Shown piece by piece: positions 8,793 through 20,400 of a stretch of DNA of 64,000 nucleotides. Under the pieces are notes generated by a model. The model was not told the DNA's origin, searched no databases, and worked only from the letters and a program-made list of their open reading frames with translations. The stretch's first letter is position 1; every line of letters begins with the position of its first letter. This DNA is from Lysobacter daejeonensis GH1-9 (GTDB taxonomy: Bacteria > Pseudomonadota > Gammaproteobacteria > Xanthomonadales > Xanthomonadaceae). The stretch lies in the NCBI RefSeq assembly GCF_000768355.1, contig NZ_AVPU01000005.1, forward strand, positions 116,751 through 180,750. The letters are read 5' to 3'. The position numbers and the translations under genes were made by a program.

Positions 8793-9503
8793 ATGCCTTT
8801 GCCCGCGCATTCACGTCAACCCGCGGACCGGGCTGGGTTGAACTGGTTCAGCACGCTGGATGGACAGGGGCTGTTGGCCGCGGAGTACCCGATCGGTTCC
8901 CTGGTACTCGCCGGCTGTCCGGCGCTGCCTTGGGCCTGGATTGGCGTGGCCGCAGCGGAGCCGCCGCCCAACGACAGCCGTCGCGGCTTGTTGCTGCACC
9001 GGCGCGACGAGGGATTCTCTGGCGCGGTGCGCTGTGGCCTGCCGCTGCCCCTGGCCAGCGAGTCGATGGGGGCATTGCTGGTGCAGCACGCGCTGGACGA
9101 TGGCCTTGCTGTCGAGGAAACGCTGGGCGAATGCGAGCGCGTGCTGGCGCCCGGCGGGACGCTATGGCTGACAGCGCTCAACCCCTGGAGCCCTTACCGC
9201 ATGCGTTGGGCGGGGGAGGGACTGCGCGCCCGGCATCCCGGCGCCTGGCAGGCCGCACTGCGCCGCGCGGGCTTCGCCTTCGATTCCGTCAGCCTGCAAT
9301 GGCTGGGGCCGCGCTGGCGCGCCGCACATGGTGACGGTGGCATCGGCGCGGGGGACCGGTTGCGCGCTGGCATCGCACTGACCGTCAACAAGCGCGTGCG
9401 GGCACTCATCCCGCCTTCGCCGCTGCGGAAACTGCGTTGGCAGACGGGTCATCTGCGACCGTCCGAGCCAGTGCGACGCGAGCCGGCGATAATGGACCCA
9501 TGA
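8793..9503 (+). CDS. YafS-like SAM-dependent methyltransferase
   Basis: This is a 236-residue protein of the class I methyltransferase fold (Methyltransf_11 type). The glycine-rich SAM loop is degenerate ([15 protein letters not shown] near residue 39). The post-I to motif IV region is visible as [10 protein letters not shown] and [20 protein letters not shown], a common pattern in this group. The substrate is unknown. In E. coli the equivalent gene yafS lies between gloB and rnhA exactly as here, which supports orthology better than sequence alone. Its stop overlaps the rnhA start by ATGA, so the two are coupled. Confidence 0.8.
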   Translation: MPLPAHSRQPADRAGLNWFSTLDGQGLLAAEYPIGSLVLAGCPALPWAWIGVAAAEPPPNDSRRGLLLHRRDEGFSGAVRCGLPLPLASESMGALLVQHALDDGLAVEETLGECERVLAPGGTLWLTALNPWSPYRMRWAGEGLRARHPGAWQAALRRAGFAFDSVSLQWLGPRWRAAHGDGGIGAGDRLRAGIALTVNKRVRALIPPSPLRKLRWQTGHLRPSEPVRREPAIMDP

Positions 9504-9970
9504 CCCAATCTTCAAGAAAAGCCATTGAGGCGCACACCGATGGTGCCTGCCTTGGCAACCCCGGTCCCGGCGGCTGGGCCGCACTGCTTCGATACAAGGG
9601 CAAGGAGCGCGAGCTCAGCGGCGGCGAGCCCGACACCACCAACAACCGGATGGAGCTGATGGGCGCGATCATGGCGCTGGAGACGCTCACCGAGCCGTGC
9701 ATCGTGACCCTGCAAACCGACTCGCAGTACGTGCGGCAAGGGATCACCGAGTGGATGAAGAACTGGGTCCGCCGCGGCTGGAAGACCGCCGGCGGCGACC
9801 CGGTCAAGAACCGCGACCTCTGGGAGCGGCTGCACGCCGCCACGCAACGCCACCAGATCGAGTGGAAGTGGGTGAAGGGGCATTCCGGTGATCCGGACAA
9901 CGAGCGCGTGGATGTACTCGCGCGCGACCAGGCCATCCGCTTCAAGGCGCAGGCGGCCAAGCGCGCCTGA
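9500..9970 (+). CDS. rnhA: Ribonuclease HI
   Basis: RNase HI (156 residues) removes the RNA strand of RNA:DNA hybrids, including R-loops and primer remnants. The four carboxylate sites are visible: Asp in [11 protein letters not shown], Glu in NRMELMGAI, Asp in LQTDSQYV and Asp in [11 protein letters not shown]. The basic handle region with [10 protein letters not shown] is present. The ATG at 9500 overlaps the stop of the preceding gene and gives the standard length. dnaQ follows after 63 bases, as in E. coli, although there dnaQ is divergent. Confidence 0.96.
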   Translation: MTQSSRKAIEAHTDGACLGNPGPGGWAALLRYKGKERELSGGEPDTTNNRMELMGAIMALETLTEPCIVTLQTDSQYVRQGITEWMKNWVRRGWKTAGGDPVKNRDLWERLHAATQRHQIEWKWVKGHSGDPDNERVDVLARDQAIRFKAQAAKRA

Positions 9971-10033
9971 GCGCGGTGGTAACCTGTTCTCGCACCGCTG
10001 TTCCGTCTTTTTTCACCGGGTAACCACCGCCGC

Positions 10034-10765
10034 ATGCGCCAGATCATCCTCGACACCGAAACCACCGGCCTGAACTGGAAGACCGGCAACCGGGTGGTGG
10101 AAATCGGCTGCGTGGAACTGGTGGAGCGCCGCCCGACGGGCAACCACTTCCACCGCTACCTGAAGCCCGATTGCGACTTCGAGCAGGGCGCGCAGGAAGT
10201 GACCGGGCTGACGTTGGAATTCCTGGCCGACAAGCCGGTATTCACCGACGTGGTGGACGAGTTCCTGGAGTTCATCCGCGGCGCCGAGTTGATCATCCAC
10301 AACGCGGCCTTCGACGTCGGCTTCCTCGACAACGAGTTGGCGCTGGCGGGCGCGCAGTATGGGCGCATCCTCGACCACGCCACGGTGGAAGACACGCTGC
10401 TGATGGCCCGGCAGCGCTTCCCCGGCCAGCGCAATTCGCTGGACGCGTTGTGCAAGCGCCTCGGCGTGGACAACAGCCACCGCCAGTTGCACGGCGCGCT
10501 GCTCGATGCGCAGATCCTGTCGGACGTCTACATCGCGCTGACGTCGGGGCAGGGGGAGATCGGGTTCGACGAAGGGGCCAGTGCGGCGCAGGCGCAGGCC
10601 ACGACCAGTTTCAAGGTGACGGCCCCGTCCGCGCGCCCGCGCGTTCAAGTGTCGGGCGACGAACTGGCCGCCCACGAGGCGCGGCTGGAGAAGCTGCGCA
10701 AGAAGGCCGGCAAGGCCGTGTGGGACGTGATGCTGGAAGAAGAGGCCGCGACAGCGGTCGCCTGA
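10034..10765 (+). CDS. dnaQ: DNA polymerase III epsilon subunit (proofreading exonuclease)
   Basis: This 243-residue 3'-5' exonuclease subunit proofreads for the replicative polymerase. All three Exo motifs of the DEDDh class are present: ExoI LDTETTGL at residues 6-13, ExoII HNAAFDVGFLD near residue 93, and ExoIII with His and Asp in HGALLDAQ near residue 155. A flexible linker rich in Ala and Gln follows residue 175 and leads to the C-terminal segment that binds the polymerase alpha subunit. The start MRQIILDTETTG is the family start. No terminator was seen behind it. Confidence 0.96.
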   Translation: MRQIILDTETTGLNWKTGNRVVEIGCVELVERRPTGNHFHRYLKPDCDFEQGAQEVTGLTLEFLADKPVFTDVVDEFLEFIRGAELIIHNAAFDVGFLDNELALAGAQYGRILDHATVEDTLLMARQRFPGQRNSLDALCKRLGVDNSHRQLHGALLDAQILSDVYIALTSGQGEIGFDEGASAAQAQATTSFKVTAPSARPRVQVSGDELAAHEARLEKLRKKAGKAVWDVMLEEEAATAVA

Positions 10766-10860
10766 GGCGGAAAAGGGGCATTTGCGCGCTCCGCAAGACC
10801 GCTCAAGCAGGCGCCCCGAGGACGCATGCCTGGTCCGGACCGGCCGTCGCCCGCGGCGTA

Positions 10861-11565
10861 TCAGTGGTTGCGCACCAGCACCACGGTGACGTTGTCCGAG
10901 CCGCCCCCGTCGAGGGCCGCTGCGATCAGGCTGTCCACGCACTCCTGTGCGCTGCAGTCATTGCGTGACAGCACCTGGGCGATGTTGCGGTCCTCGACCT
11001 CCTCGGTCAGGCCGTCGCTGCATAGCAGCAACTGCATCCCGGGGCGCAGCTCGCCGGTCATGGTCTCCACGTTGAGGCTGGTGGGGTCGGTCACCCCCAG
11101 CGCCTGCGTCACCACGTTGCGGTGCGGGTGGCTGCGCGCCTGTTCCTGGGTGAGCGCCCCGTTGGCGATCAGTTCCTGCACGTAGCTGTGGTCCTGCGAC
11201 AGTTGCGCCAGGTTGCCCTCGCGCCACAGGTAGACGCGGCTGTCGCCCACCCACGCCACTTCGAACCGGTTGCCGTTCACCCGGGCCGCGACCACGGTGG
11301 TGCCCATGGGCAGCGCGTCGTTGCGCCGCCGCGAGGTGCGGATGATCTCCTCGTCGGCGATGCGGATGGCCTGGGCAAGCGGGGTGCCGTCGCGGACCTC
11401 GCGGACGATGGTCTCGCGGGCCAGGGCGCTGGCTACCTCCCCGTAGTCGTGGCCGCCCATGCCGTCGGCCACCAACCACAGCCCCAGCTCGCTGTCGCCG
11501 TAGTAGGTGTCCTCGTTGAGTTCGCGGCGAAGGCCGACGTGCGTCAGGTGTCCGAATTCGATCAT
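10861..11565 (-). CDS. PP2C-family serine/threonine protein phosphatase (Stp1-like)
   Basis: This metal-dependent phosphatase of 234 residues removes phosphate from Ser/Thr residues, usually acting opposite a Hanks-type kinase. PP2C motifs appear in order: RRELNEDTYY near residue 13, VADGMGGHDYGE near 33, MGTTVVAA near 87, VGDSRVYLW near 103, LLCSDGLTEEV near 177 and GGSDNVTVVLV near the end. The Asp residues in these blocks bind the two metals. No kinase gene is adjacent, so the partner is elsewhere. The ATG at 11565 gives the usual family start. A longer ORF upstream is rejected. Confidence 0.9.
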   Translation of the reverse strand: MIEFGHLTHVGLRRELNEDTYYGDSELGLWLVADGMGGHDYGEVASALARETIVREVRDGTPLAQAIRIADEEIIRTSRRRNDALPMGTTVVAARVNGNRFEVAWVGDSRVYLWREGNLAQLSQDHSYVQELIANGALTQEQARSHPHRNVVTQALGVTDPTSLNVETMTGELRPGMQLLLCSDGLTEEVEDRNIAQVLSRNDCSAQECVDSLIAAALDGGGSDNVTVVLVRNH

Positions 11566-11678
11566 GTCCAGTACGCGTGGTCGGGCTCTGCTGCCTATAA
11601 CGCGATCATCATGCCCCGTCGGCCGCGAGGCAAGGGTGGCGACTGAATTGCCACCCCGGACCGGGGGGCAGGAAGGCT

Positions 11679-14366
<2,688 letters not shown>

Positions 14367-14521
14367 CGGTCTGACCTTTGGAGCGTCTTTGCGAAGTATG
14401 GCGCAGGTAATCGAAGCACGCTGACCGCAGGTCGTGCCATCGGCAATTTCGGTGTCTGCTCCCGCGCAGGGTGTCCGCCTCATCACGACGGCGTTGTAGC
14501 GGAGAGGGGCGGGCCAGTGCT

Positions 14522-14553
14522 GAAAAAGAAAAAGCCCCTGAAATCAGGGGCTT
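14522..14553 (-). terminator. Terminator of tRNA-Ser(CGA)
   Basis: Read on the minus strand, arms AAGCCCCTG and CAGGGGCTT are followed by TTTCTTTTTC, a classic rho-independent terminator. Confidence 0.85.
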
Positions 14554-14565
14554 GATCTTTGTGTC

Positions 14566-14656
<91 letters not shown>

Positions 14657-14759
14657 GGGTGCAGTGAGCCGGGAATGATACGGGGCATTCGGTGCTTCGG
14701 CAAGCCCGGGCGTGGCGGCGCTACACTGTTGCCCTTTCCCCTGAACGAATGGCGGCGTC

Positions 14760-15170
14760 ATGTCCGAAATCCTGGTCCCGGTGTCCTTTGGCGAACTGCT
14801 CGACAAGATCGCGATCCTGCAGATCAAGAGCGAGCGCATGTCCGATGAGGCCAAGCTGGCCAACGTCCGCAACGAGCTGACGGCGTTGGAGAAGACCTGG
14901 ATGGCACATCCGGCGGCTGGCCACGACATCGCCAAGTTGCGCGCCGACCTGAAGGCGGTGAACGAGCGCCTGTGGGTGATCGAGGACGACATCCGCATCA
15001 AGGAAAAGGCGCAGGCCTTCGACGACGAGTTCGTGCGCCTGGCGCGCAGCGTCTACTTCGAGAACGACGAGCGGGCGCGGATCAAGAAGGAAATCAACCT
15101 GGCTCTGGGGTCGAGCTATGTCGAGGAGAAGTCGTACGAGGATTACAAGTCGGGGGCTGCGGCGCCCTGA
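14760..15170 (+). CDS. DUF6165 family protein
   Basis: This protein of 136 residues is almost entirely helical and highly charged, and has no signal peptide or membrane segment. It belongs to the family I know as DUF6165, small proteins found beside lipopolysaccharide and glycosyltransferase genes. Conserved blocks are the start MSEILVPVSFGELLDKIAIL and the RSVYFENDERA region near residues 96-106. No catalytic motif can be named and the function is unknown. It faces the GT9 glycosyltransferase gene across a palindromic element, and the context suggests a role linked to surface polysaccharide. The ATG at 14760 has GGCGGC upstream, not a strong Shine-Dalgarno sequence. Confidence 0.75.
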   Translation: MSEILVPVSFGELLDKIAILQIKSERMSDEAKLANVRNELTALEKTWMAHPAAGHDIAKLRADLKAVNERLWVIEDDIRIKEKAQAFDDEFVRLARSVYFENDERARIKKEINLALGSSYVEEKSYEDYKSGAAAP

Positions 15171-15188
15171 TTTCTTGGTTTCCGAGGC

Positions 15189-15303
15189 GGGAGCCAGCCT
15201 GCGCAGGCATTGCTCCAGCCCTCCGTCGCGGCGCCCTGCCGCGAGTCGGGCCGCCGGCCATCCATGGCCGGCTTTTGCGCAATACCTGCGCAGGCCGACT
15301 CCC
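15189..15303. repeat. Palindromic intergenic element with 25-bp imperfect terminal inverted repeats
   Basis: The left arm (15189-15213, starting GGGAGCCAGCCTGCGCAGG) and right arm (15279-15303) are inverted copies, matching at 22 of 25 positions. Inside are two perfect hairpins: TCGCGGC-5-GCCGCGA (15226-15244) and GCCGGCCAT-2-ATGGCCGGC (15253-15272). The element fills the gap between the convergent DUF6165 and GT9 genes. It resembles a REP/BIME or small MITE, and it could also act as a transcription stop. Confidence 0.7.
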
Positions 15304-15372
15304 TTGCGCAGCGGAATCGGCGTTCCAGGCTGCTGAACTGTCGATGCGATGACGCGCCGGCCCCGTTCGAGG

Positions 15373-16425
15373 TCAGCGCGCGCAATCCGCCACGTAGCGC
15401 TCGAAGGCGGCGATGGCGTCTTCGACGGTCACCAGGTCCATCACGCCCTCGTGCTCGATCTTGGTGCCCCACTTGAGCTCGGCCGCCGGCCTGCCCCGGT
15501 ACTTGCGCGCGGCATCGTCGTAACGGTCCACGCAGTAGCGGCGCGTGGTGTATGGGCCGCTGCGCTCGGGGTTGCTGGCCGCGTGCAGGCCCAGCACCCG
15601 GGTGCCCATCGCGTTGGCGATGTGCATCGGCCCCGAGTCGGGCGTCATCAGCAGGTCGGCGCGCTGCAATAGTGCCGGCAACTGCTTCAGGGTGTCCTTG
15701 CCCACCAGGTCCAGTGCCGCGCCTTGCATGGCGGCGAGGATGGCATCGGCGGTCTGGCGTTCCAGCTCGCTCCGGCCGCCGCACAGCACCACCCGCCAAC
15801 CGCGGGCGATGGCGTGGTCGGCCACGGCGGCGTAACGCTCGGCGCGCCAGTTGCGCAGCACGTGGCTGGAGCACGGCGAGACCATCAGGGTGCGGCGGCC
15901 GTCGTCCGGCCATTGCGCCTTCGCCCATTCGAACGCGTCCGCCGGCACCGGCAGGTCCCAGCGCACCTCGGTCTGGCGCAGGCCCAGTGGCTCGCAGAAG
16001 CTGCCCAGTGCATCGAGGACGTGGATGCCCGGTCGGTCGGGGATGCGCTCGTCGATGAAAAGGCCATGCAGGTCCTTGGAGCGTGACTTGTCATAGCCGA
16101 TCCGCCGACGGGCCGGAATGAAGGCCGACAGCAGGTTGGCGCGCGCGGCCACCTGCATCTGCAGCAACACGTCGAAGCGACGGCCTGTGAGCTGCCGCCG
16201 CAGTGTGCGCATGCCGGCCAGGCCGGACTTCTTGTCGTATTCGACGAACTCCACGCCCTCCAGTCCCACCAGCAGGCGATGCTCGCCCTTGCCGATCACC
16301 CAGGTGATGGCGACATGGGGCCAGGCGGTGCGCAGCGTGCGCACCAGCGGCACGACATGGGTGACGTCGCCCAACGCCGACAGGCGCAGGATGCAGATCG
16401 AGGCAGGTGCAGATGCGGCGTGAAT
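15373..16425 (-). CDS. GT9-family glycosyltransferase (heptosyltransferase-like), probable AUU start
   Basis: This is a glycosyltransferase family 9 protein of about 350 residues, the family of the lipopolysaccharide heptosyltransferases WaaC/WaaF. It shows ICILRLSALGDVTHVVP at the N-terminus, VSPCSSHVLRNWRAERYAAV in the middle and the nucleotide-sugar block MTPDSGPMHIANAMGTRVLGLHAASNP (with conserved D-S-G-P) toward the end. The acceptor is probably inner-core LPS. No ATG, GTG or TTG lies between the stop and the conserved N-terminus. An ATT at 16425 sits 7 bases behind GGAG and gives the family length, so I place the start there. The nearest ATG, at 16566, would run 123 bases into kdkA on the other strand. 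Confidence 0.82.
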   Translation of the reverse strand: MHAASAPASICILRLSALGDVTHVVPLVRTLRTAWPHVAITWVIGKGEHRLLVGLEGVEFVEYDKKSGLAGMRTLRRQLTGRRFDVLLQMQVAARANLLSAFIPARRRIGYDKSRSKDLHGLFIDERIPDRPGIHVLDALGSFCEPLGLRQTEVRWDLPVPADAFEWAKAQWPDDGRRTLMVSPCSSHVLRNWRAERYAAVADHAIARGWRVVLCGGRSELERQTADAILAAMQGAALDLVGKDTLKQLPALLQRADLLMTPDSGPMHIANAMGTRVLGLHAASNPERSGPYTTRRYCVDRYDDAARKYRGRPAAELKWGTKIEHEGVMDLVTVEDAIAAFERYVADCAR

Positions 16426-16443
16426 TGTTAGACTCCAAAAGAT

Positions 16444-17193
16444 ATGACGGGCTACGACGCCGCAGAAGGATTGGTTCCGTTCCGCGAGGACAGCGGGTAC
16501 GGCGCGATTCTGTTCGACACCACACGGGTGCGGCAAGCCGCGCCGGAGTGGTTTTCGCCACAGCATTGGGGCACGCGCGCGCGCCCGGTGGAAAGTGGCG
16601 GACGCGGCGGAGCGTGGTTCATCGATGCCCCTTTCGGTCCGGTCCTGCTTCGACGCTACCTGCGTGGCGGCGTCGCCGCCAACTTCAGCCGGGATCGCTA
16701 CTGGTGGCGCGGCGCCGCGACCACGCGCAGCTTCGCGGAATTCCGCCTGACCCGCGCGGTGGCCGCGCGCGGCGTGCCCGTGCCGCGGCCGGTGGCAGCC
16801 TATTACCGCCGCGAAGGCCTGTTCTACACCGCGGCGATCCTGCTGGACCGGCTGGAAGACGTGCGTTCGCTGGCCGATCGCGCCGCCGTCGCGGGTGATG
16901 GGGCTCCGTGGGAGGAGGCCGGACGGCTGATCGCGCGCAGCCACCGCGCCGGCCTCGACCATGCCGACCTCAACGCCCACAACCTGCTGTTCGACCCTGG
17001 TGGTAATGGATGGGTGATCGATCTCGACCGTGGGCAGTTGCGCATCCCGGCCACCGGCTGGCGCCGCGGCAACCTGCAACGCCTGCATCGCTCGCTGATG
17101 AAGCTGCGTGGACAACGCTCCGAGGAAGAGGTGGAGCGCGACTTCCAGCGCCTGCGCAGCGCCTATGACATGGCATGGAGCCGGGGTACCTGA
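16444..17193 (+). CDS. kdkA: 3-deoxy-D-manno-octulosonic acid (Kdo) kinase
   Basis: KdkA phosphorylates the Kdo residue attached to lipid A in bacteria whose LPS core has a single phosphorylated Kdo. The protein has 249 residues and a kinase-like fold: [24 protein letters not shown] carries the N-lobe, and [17 protein letters not shown] near residue 160 holds the catalytic Asp and metal-binding Asn (HADLNAHN); WVIDLDRGQ near 183 is the DFG-like block. It starts only 18 bases from the divergent GT9 start. Its stop overlaps the next ATG (TGATG). TGTTAGACT at about 16426-16434 could be an extended -10, which would leave a near-leaderless mRNA. Confidence 0.93.
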   Translation: MTGYDAAEGLVPFREDSGYGAILFDTTRVRQAAPEWFSPQHWGTRARPVESGGRGGAWFIDAPFGPVLLRRYLRGGVAANFSRDRYWWRGAATTRSFAEFRLTRAVAARGVPVPRPVAAYYRREGLFYTAAILLDRLEDVRSLADRAAVAGDGAPWEEAGRLIARSHRAGLDHADLNAHNLLFDPGGNGWVIDLDRGQLRIPATGWRRGNLQRLHRSLMKLRGQRSEEEVERDFQRLRSAYDMAWSRGT

Positions 17194-17951
17194 TGGGCTG
17201 GCATCTGCGGTTGCACGGCGTGGGCAATGCCTCGGCGGTCGAGCTCGGCTCGGCCATGTCCACCATCGAGTGCGACGGAGTGCCGTGGCTGACCATCGAC
17301 TGTGGCGCCGAAGGCCTGACCGCATTCCTTGGGCGTTACGGCCATGCACCGCGCGCGTTGTTCATCACCCACACGCACCTGGACCATGTGGCCGGTTTCG
17401 AGCGGCTGTTCGTGGAGAGCTTCTTCAACCCGTCGTTGCGCGGCAAGGTGCGGGTGTACGTGCCCGCCCCGCTGGTGCCGCTGCTGCACCAGCGCGTGGG
17501 CGATTACCCCAATGCGCTGGCCGAAGGCGGCGCCAATTTCTGGGATGCGTTCCAGGTGGTGCCGGTGGGCGCGGCGTTCTGGCATGACGGCGTGCGGCTG
17601 GAGGTGTTCCCGGCGCGCCACCATTGGCCGGACACGGCGTTCGGCTTGCGGCTCAAGGGCAGCGTGGTGTGGACCGGTGATACGCGGCCGATCCCCGAGG
17701 TATTGGCGCGCGTCGCCGATGATGGCGAGCTGATCGCGCATGATTGCGCGCTGCATGGCAACCCGTCGCACAGCGGAATCGAGGACCTGGAGCGCGAATA
17801 CCCGGCGACCTTGTTGTCGCGGTGCATCCTGTACCACTACGCCAGCCGTGAAGAAGGTGAAGTGCTGGCCGCGCGCGGCTACCGTGTCGCGCATCCGGAT
17901 GATTGCCTGCCCCTGGCCGAGCCTACGGCCATGCGAGCCGAGCCGGTCTGA
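17193..17951 (+). CDS. MBL-fold metallo-hydrolase
   Basis: This cytoplasmic metallo-beta-lactamase-fold hydrolase of 252 residues has the metal motif THTHLDHVAG near residue 59, HHWPDTAFG near 145 as the next His site, WTGDTRPIPEV near 165 and a final LYHYASRE block. The layout is closer to RNase Z/arylsulfatase-like members than to beta-lactamases, but the substrate cannot be told. It is coupled to kdkA by TGATG, so the two are likely made together, and the kdkA-MBL pairing is common in Xanthomonadaceae as far as I recall. The gene ends 35 bases before the 4.5S RNA. Confidence 0.85.
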   Translation: MGWHLRLHGVGNASAVELGSAMSTIECDGVPWLTIDCGAEGLTAFLGRYGHAPRALFITHTHLDHVAGFERLFVESFFNPSLRGKVRVYVPAPLVPLLHQRVGDYPNALAEGGANFWDAFQVVPVGAAFWHDGVRLEVFPARHHWPDTAFGLRLKGSVVWTGDTRPIPEVLARVADDGELIAHDCALHGNPSHSGIEDLEREYPATLLSRCILYHYASREEGEVLAARGYRVAHPDDCLPLAEPTAMRAEPV

Positions 17952-17986
17952 CTGGCGCCGGGCGCGTGGGGGGCTGAAAAGGCGGT

Positions 17987-18089
17987 AGCCCCGCCGGCTG
18001 GCCTCGGCACCCGCGTCAGTCGATACCGTTGCTGCCTTCCGGCCCTGGCGGGGTTTTCGACCTAGCGTCGCGAGGGGCCGACGGGGCCA
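17987..18089 (-). ncRNA. ffs: Signal recognition particle 4.5S RNA (small type)
   Basis: On the minus strand the conserved apical domain IV reads CCAGGGCCGGAAGGCAGCAAC, matching the universal SRP core with the GGAA tetraloop and the Ffh-binding internal loops. The two ends can pair into the long hairpin (GGCCCCGTCGGC with GCCGGCGGGGC), giving about 103 nt. The ends are set from this pairing and may be off by a few bases. It lies upstream of dnaX, as in many other bacteria. Confidence 0.9.
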
Positions 18090-18169
18090 CCATAGGCGAC
18101 TGCGGGGCTTCGCTTTGGCAGGCGGGCGCACGGGCGCTGCCTGATGGGCGGGACTCGCATTCAAGAATC

Positions 18170-18262
18170 TGGCGGAGAGAGGGGGATTCGAACCCCCGAA
18201 GCGCGGTTTAGACGCTTACACACTTTCCAGGCGTGCTCCTTCAACCACTCGGACACCTCTCC
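18170..18262 (-). tRNA. tRNA-Ser(GGA)
   Basis: On the minus strand the acceptor GGAGAGG pairs with TCTCTCC, including one G-U pair, with discriminator G and encoded CCA. The anticodon loop CTGGAAA in the stem CACGC/GTGTG gives GGA. A long variable arm and a canonical T-arm are present. Confidence 0.95.
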
Positions 18263-18447
18263 GGGTCCCGGGGCCACGGCGCACGGCTGCGGCCTCGGGG
18301 TCGCAAAGTCTAGCCTTCGCGGGGCTTGCGGACAAGTCGACGCGGTGGATGCGATGCGCCGTGGCACAATGTCGACGAGTCCGATCACCCGGTCCTCCGC
18401 GCCGCGCTCCCCGCTGCGCCACGGCCCGCCGCACTGCAAAGGATCCG

Positions 18448-20397
18448 ATGTCCTACCTCGTCCTCGCCCGCAAATGGCGCCCCAAGCGCTTCGCCGAACT
18501 GGTCGGGCAGGAGCACGTGGTGCGTGCGCTGACCAATGCGCTGGAGACCGGCCGCGTCCACCACGCCTTCCTGTTCACCGGTACCCGCGGGGTGGGCAAG
18601 ACCACCATCGCGCGCATCTTCGCCAAGTCGCTGAACTGCGAGCAGGGCACGTCGTCCGACCCGTGTGGCGTGTGCGCCACCTGCCTGGACATCGATGCCG
18701 GCCGCTTCTTCGACCTGATCGAGATCGACGCCGCGTCCAACACCGGCGTGGACGACGTGCGCGAGGTGATCGAGAACGCGCAGTACATGCCCAGCCGCGG
18801 CCGGGTGAAGGTCTACCTGATCGACGAAGTGCACATGCTGTCGAAGGCGGCTTTCAATGCGCTACTGAAGACGCTGGAGGAGCCGCCGGGGCACGTGAAG
18901 TTCCTGCTGGCCACCACCGATCCGCAGAAGCTGCCGGTCACCGTGCTGTCGCGCTGCCTGCAGTTCAATCTCAAGCGGTTGGACGAGGCGCAGATCACCG
19001 GGCAGATGAACAGGATCCTGGAGGCCGAAGGCATTGCGGTTGAGCCGGGCGCCATCCGCCTGCTCAGCAAGGCCGCCGACGGCAGCCTGCGCGACGGTCT
19101 GTCGCTGCTGGACCAGGCGATTGCCTACACCGGCGCCAACAGCGGCGGCGGGCAACTGGCGGAAAGTGGCGTGGCGACCATGCTGGGCTCGGTGGACCGT
19201 ACGCGCGTGGGGGCGCTGCTGGCGGCACTGGCCGATGGCAATGGCGAGGCGCTGCTGGCCGAAGTGGCGGCATTGGCCGATTTTTCCCCCGACTGGGGCA
19301 CGGTGCTGGATGCGCTGAGCGACGCCATGCACCGGATCCAGGTGCGCCAGCTGGTGCCAACCGCGCCGGTGGAAAGCGACGGCGTGGACATCGATGGCCT
19401 GGCCGCACGCATCCGTGCCGAAGTGATCCAGCTCTGGTACCAGATGGCGCTCAACGGACGTCGTGACCTGCCGATGGCACCAAGCCCGCGCGCGGGCTTC
19501 GAGATGACCCTGCTGCGGATGCTGGCATTCCGGCCGGCGGACGGTGGCGGCGGTGCTCGGGCCGCGCAGGTGGAAGGCGACGCCACGCGGGGTAGCGCGC
19601 AAGCGGGCGTCGCCGCGAGCGCGGCGGCATCGCGGCCTTCAGCCGAGGCCGCCCTGCGCGAGAGCGAGGGCCTGCCGAAGAGCCCAGTCCAGGGCAAGAG
19701 CGAGGCCCAGCCCGTAGTGCAGGCGGAAGCCCGTGTTGTACGCCCCACCGGGCCGGCACCTTCAACCCCGCAGGCGAGGCCGGCGGACGACGACGTGCCG
19801 CCATGGGCCGAGGATGCCCCGATGGGCGCCCCGACACCCACGCCGATGGCCGTCGCCGCAGTGGCGGTTGGCACGTCACCCATCGTGGTAGAGCGCAACC
19901 AGCCGCCGCGCGCCGTCGTTTCCAACAATCCCATTTCCGCTGTGCCGGAACCGGTGCCCGTGGCAGCCCCGTCCAGCACCGCCCTTGCCGACGCCGACCT
20001 GGGCGCCAGCATTGCCGATGCGGACGAATGGCACGCGTTTGTCGCGGCCAGTGACCTCAAGGGCCCCGCGCGCCTGCTGGCCGAGCATGCGGTTTTCGGC
20101 GGCTACGCTGACGGTGTGCTGACCCTGGCATTGCCGGAGGCCGACCAGCACCTGGGCGTCCCCAACCTGGTCAAGCTGGTGGCCGAAGCGTTGGTGCCCC
20201 GGCTTGGCAGCGCGCCACAGATACGCTTCACCACGGCCGCTCCCGGCGAATCCATCCGCGAGCGCAACGACCGCGCGCGTGACGAACGGCAGGCCGCGGC
20301 CGAAACCACTTTCATGGACAACGCCGACGTGCAGCGCCTGATCGCGCAGTACGGCGCGCGCGTCGTCCCCGACTCCATCCGCCCCCTGGAAGACTGA
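18448..20397 (+). CDS. dnaX: DNA polymerase III subunits tau/gamma
   Basis: This clamp-loader ATPase (649 residues) loads the beta clamp and joins polymerase and helicase at the fork. Domain I has Walker A GTRGVGKT (45-52), a four-Cys zinc module (Cys64, 73, 76, 79) and Walker B LIDEVHMLS (124-132). The SRC arginine-finger motif appears in LSRCLQF near residue 170. Domains II and III run to about 370, then a Pro/Ala-rich linker (about 370-530) precedes the tau-specific C-terminus that binds the alpha subunit. The ATG at 18448 has AAAGGA upstream. I saw no A-AAA-AAG slippery heptamer of the E. coli kind, so a separate gamma product is not evident. ybaB and recR follow in the classical order. 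Confidence 0.95.
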   Translation: MSYLVLARKWRPKRFAELVGQEHVVRALTNALETGRVHHAFLFTGTRGVGKTTIARIFAKSLNCEQGTSSDPCGVCATCLDIDAGRFFDLIEIDAASNTGVDDVREVIENAQYMPSRGRVKVYLIDEVHMLSKAAFNALLKTLEEPPGHVKFLLATTDPQKLPVTVLSRCLQFNLKRLDEAQITGQMNRILEAEGIAVEPGAIRLLSKAADGSLRDGLSLLDQAIAYTGANSGGGQLAESGVATMLGSVDRTRVGALLAALADGNGEALLAEVAALADFSPDWGTVLDALSDAMHRIQVRQLVPTAPVESDGVDIDGLAARIRAEVIQLWYQMALNGRRDLPMAPSPRAGFEMTLLRMLAFRPADGGGGARAAQVEGDATRGSAQAGVAASAAASRPSAEAALRESEGLPKSPVQGKSEAQPVVQAEARVVRPTGPAPSTPQARPADDDVPPWAEDAPMGAPTPTPMAVAAVAVGTSPIVVERNQPPRAVVSNNPISAVPEPVPVAAPSSTALADADLGASIADADEWHAFVAASDLKGPARLLAEHAVFGGYADGVLTLALPEADQHLGVPNLVKLVAEALVPRLGSAPQIRFTTAAPGESIRERNDRARDERQAAAETTFMDNADVQRLIAQYGARVVPDSIRPLED

Positions 20398-20400
20398 AAC

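Noticed and set aside
16426..16566. ATG at 16566 as the start of the GT9 gene
   Set aside because: It would add 47 residues with no family match and overlap the kdkA coding start on the opposite strand by 123 bases.
18448..20397. Programmed frameshift site in dnaX for a gamma product
   Set aside because: No A-AAA-AAG heptamer with a stem-loop was seen in the linker region.
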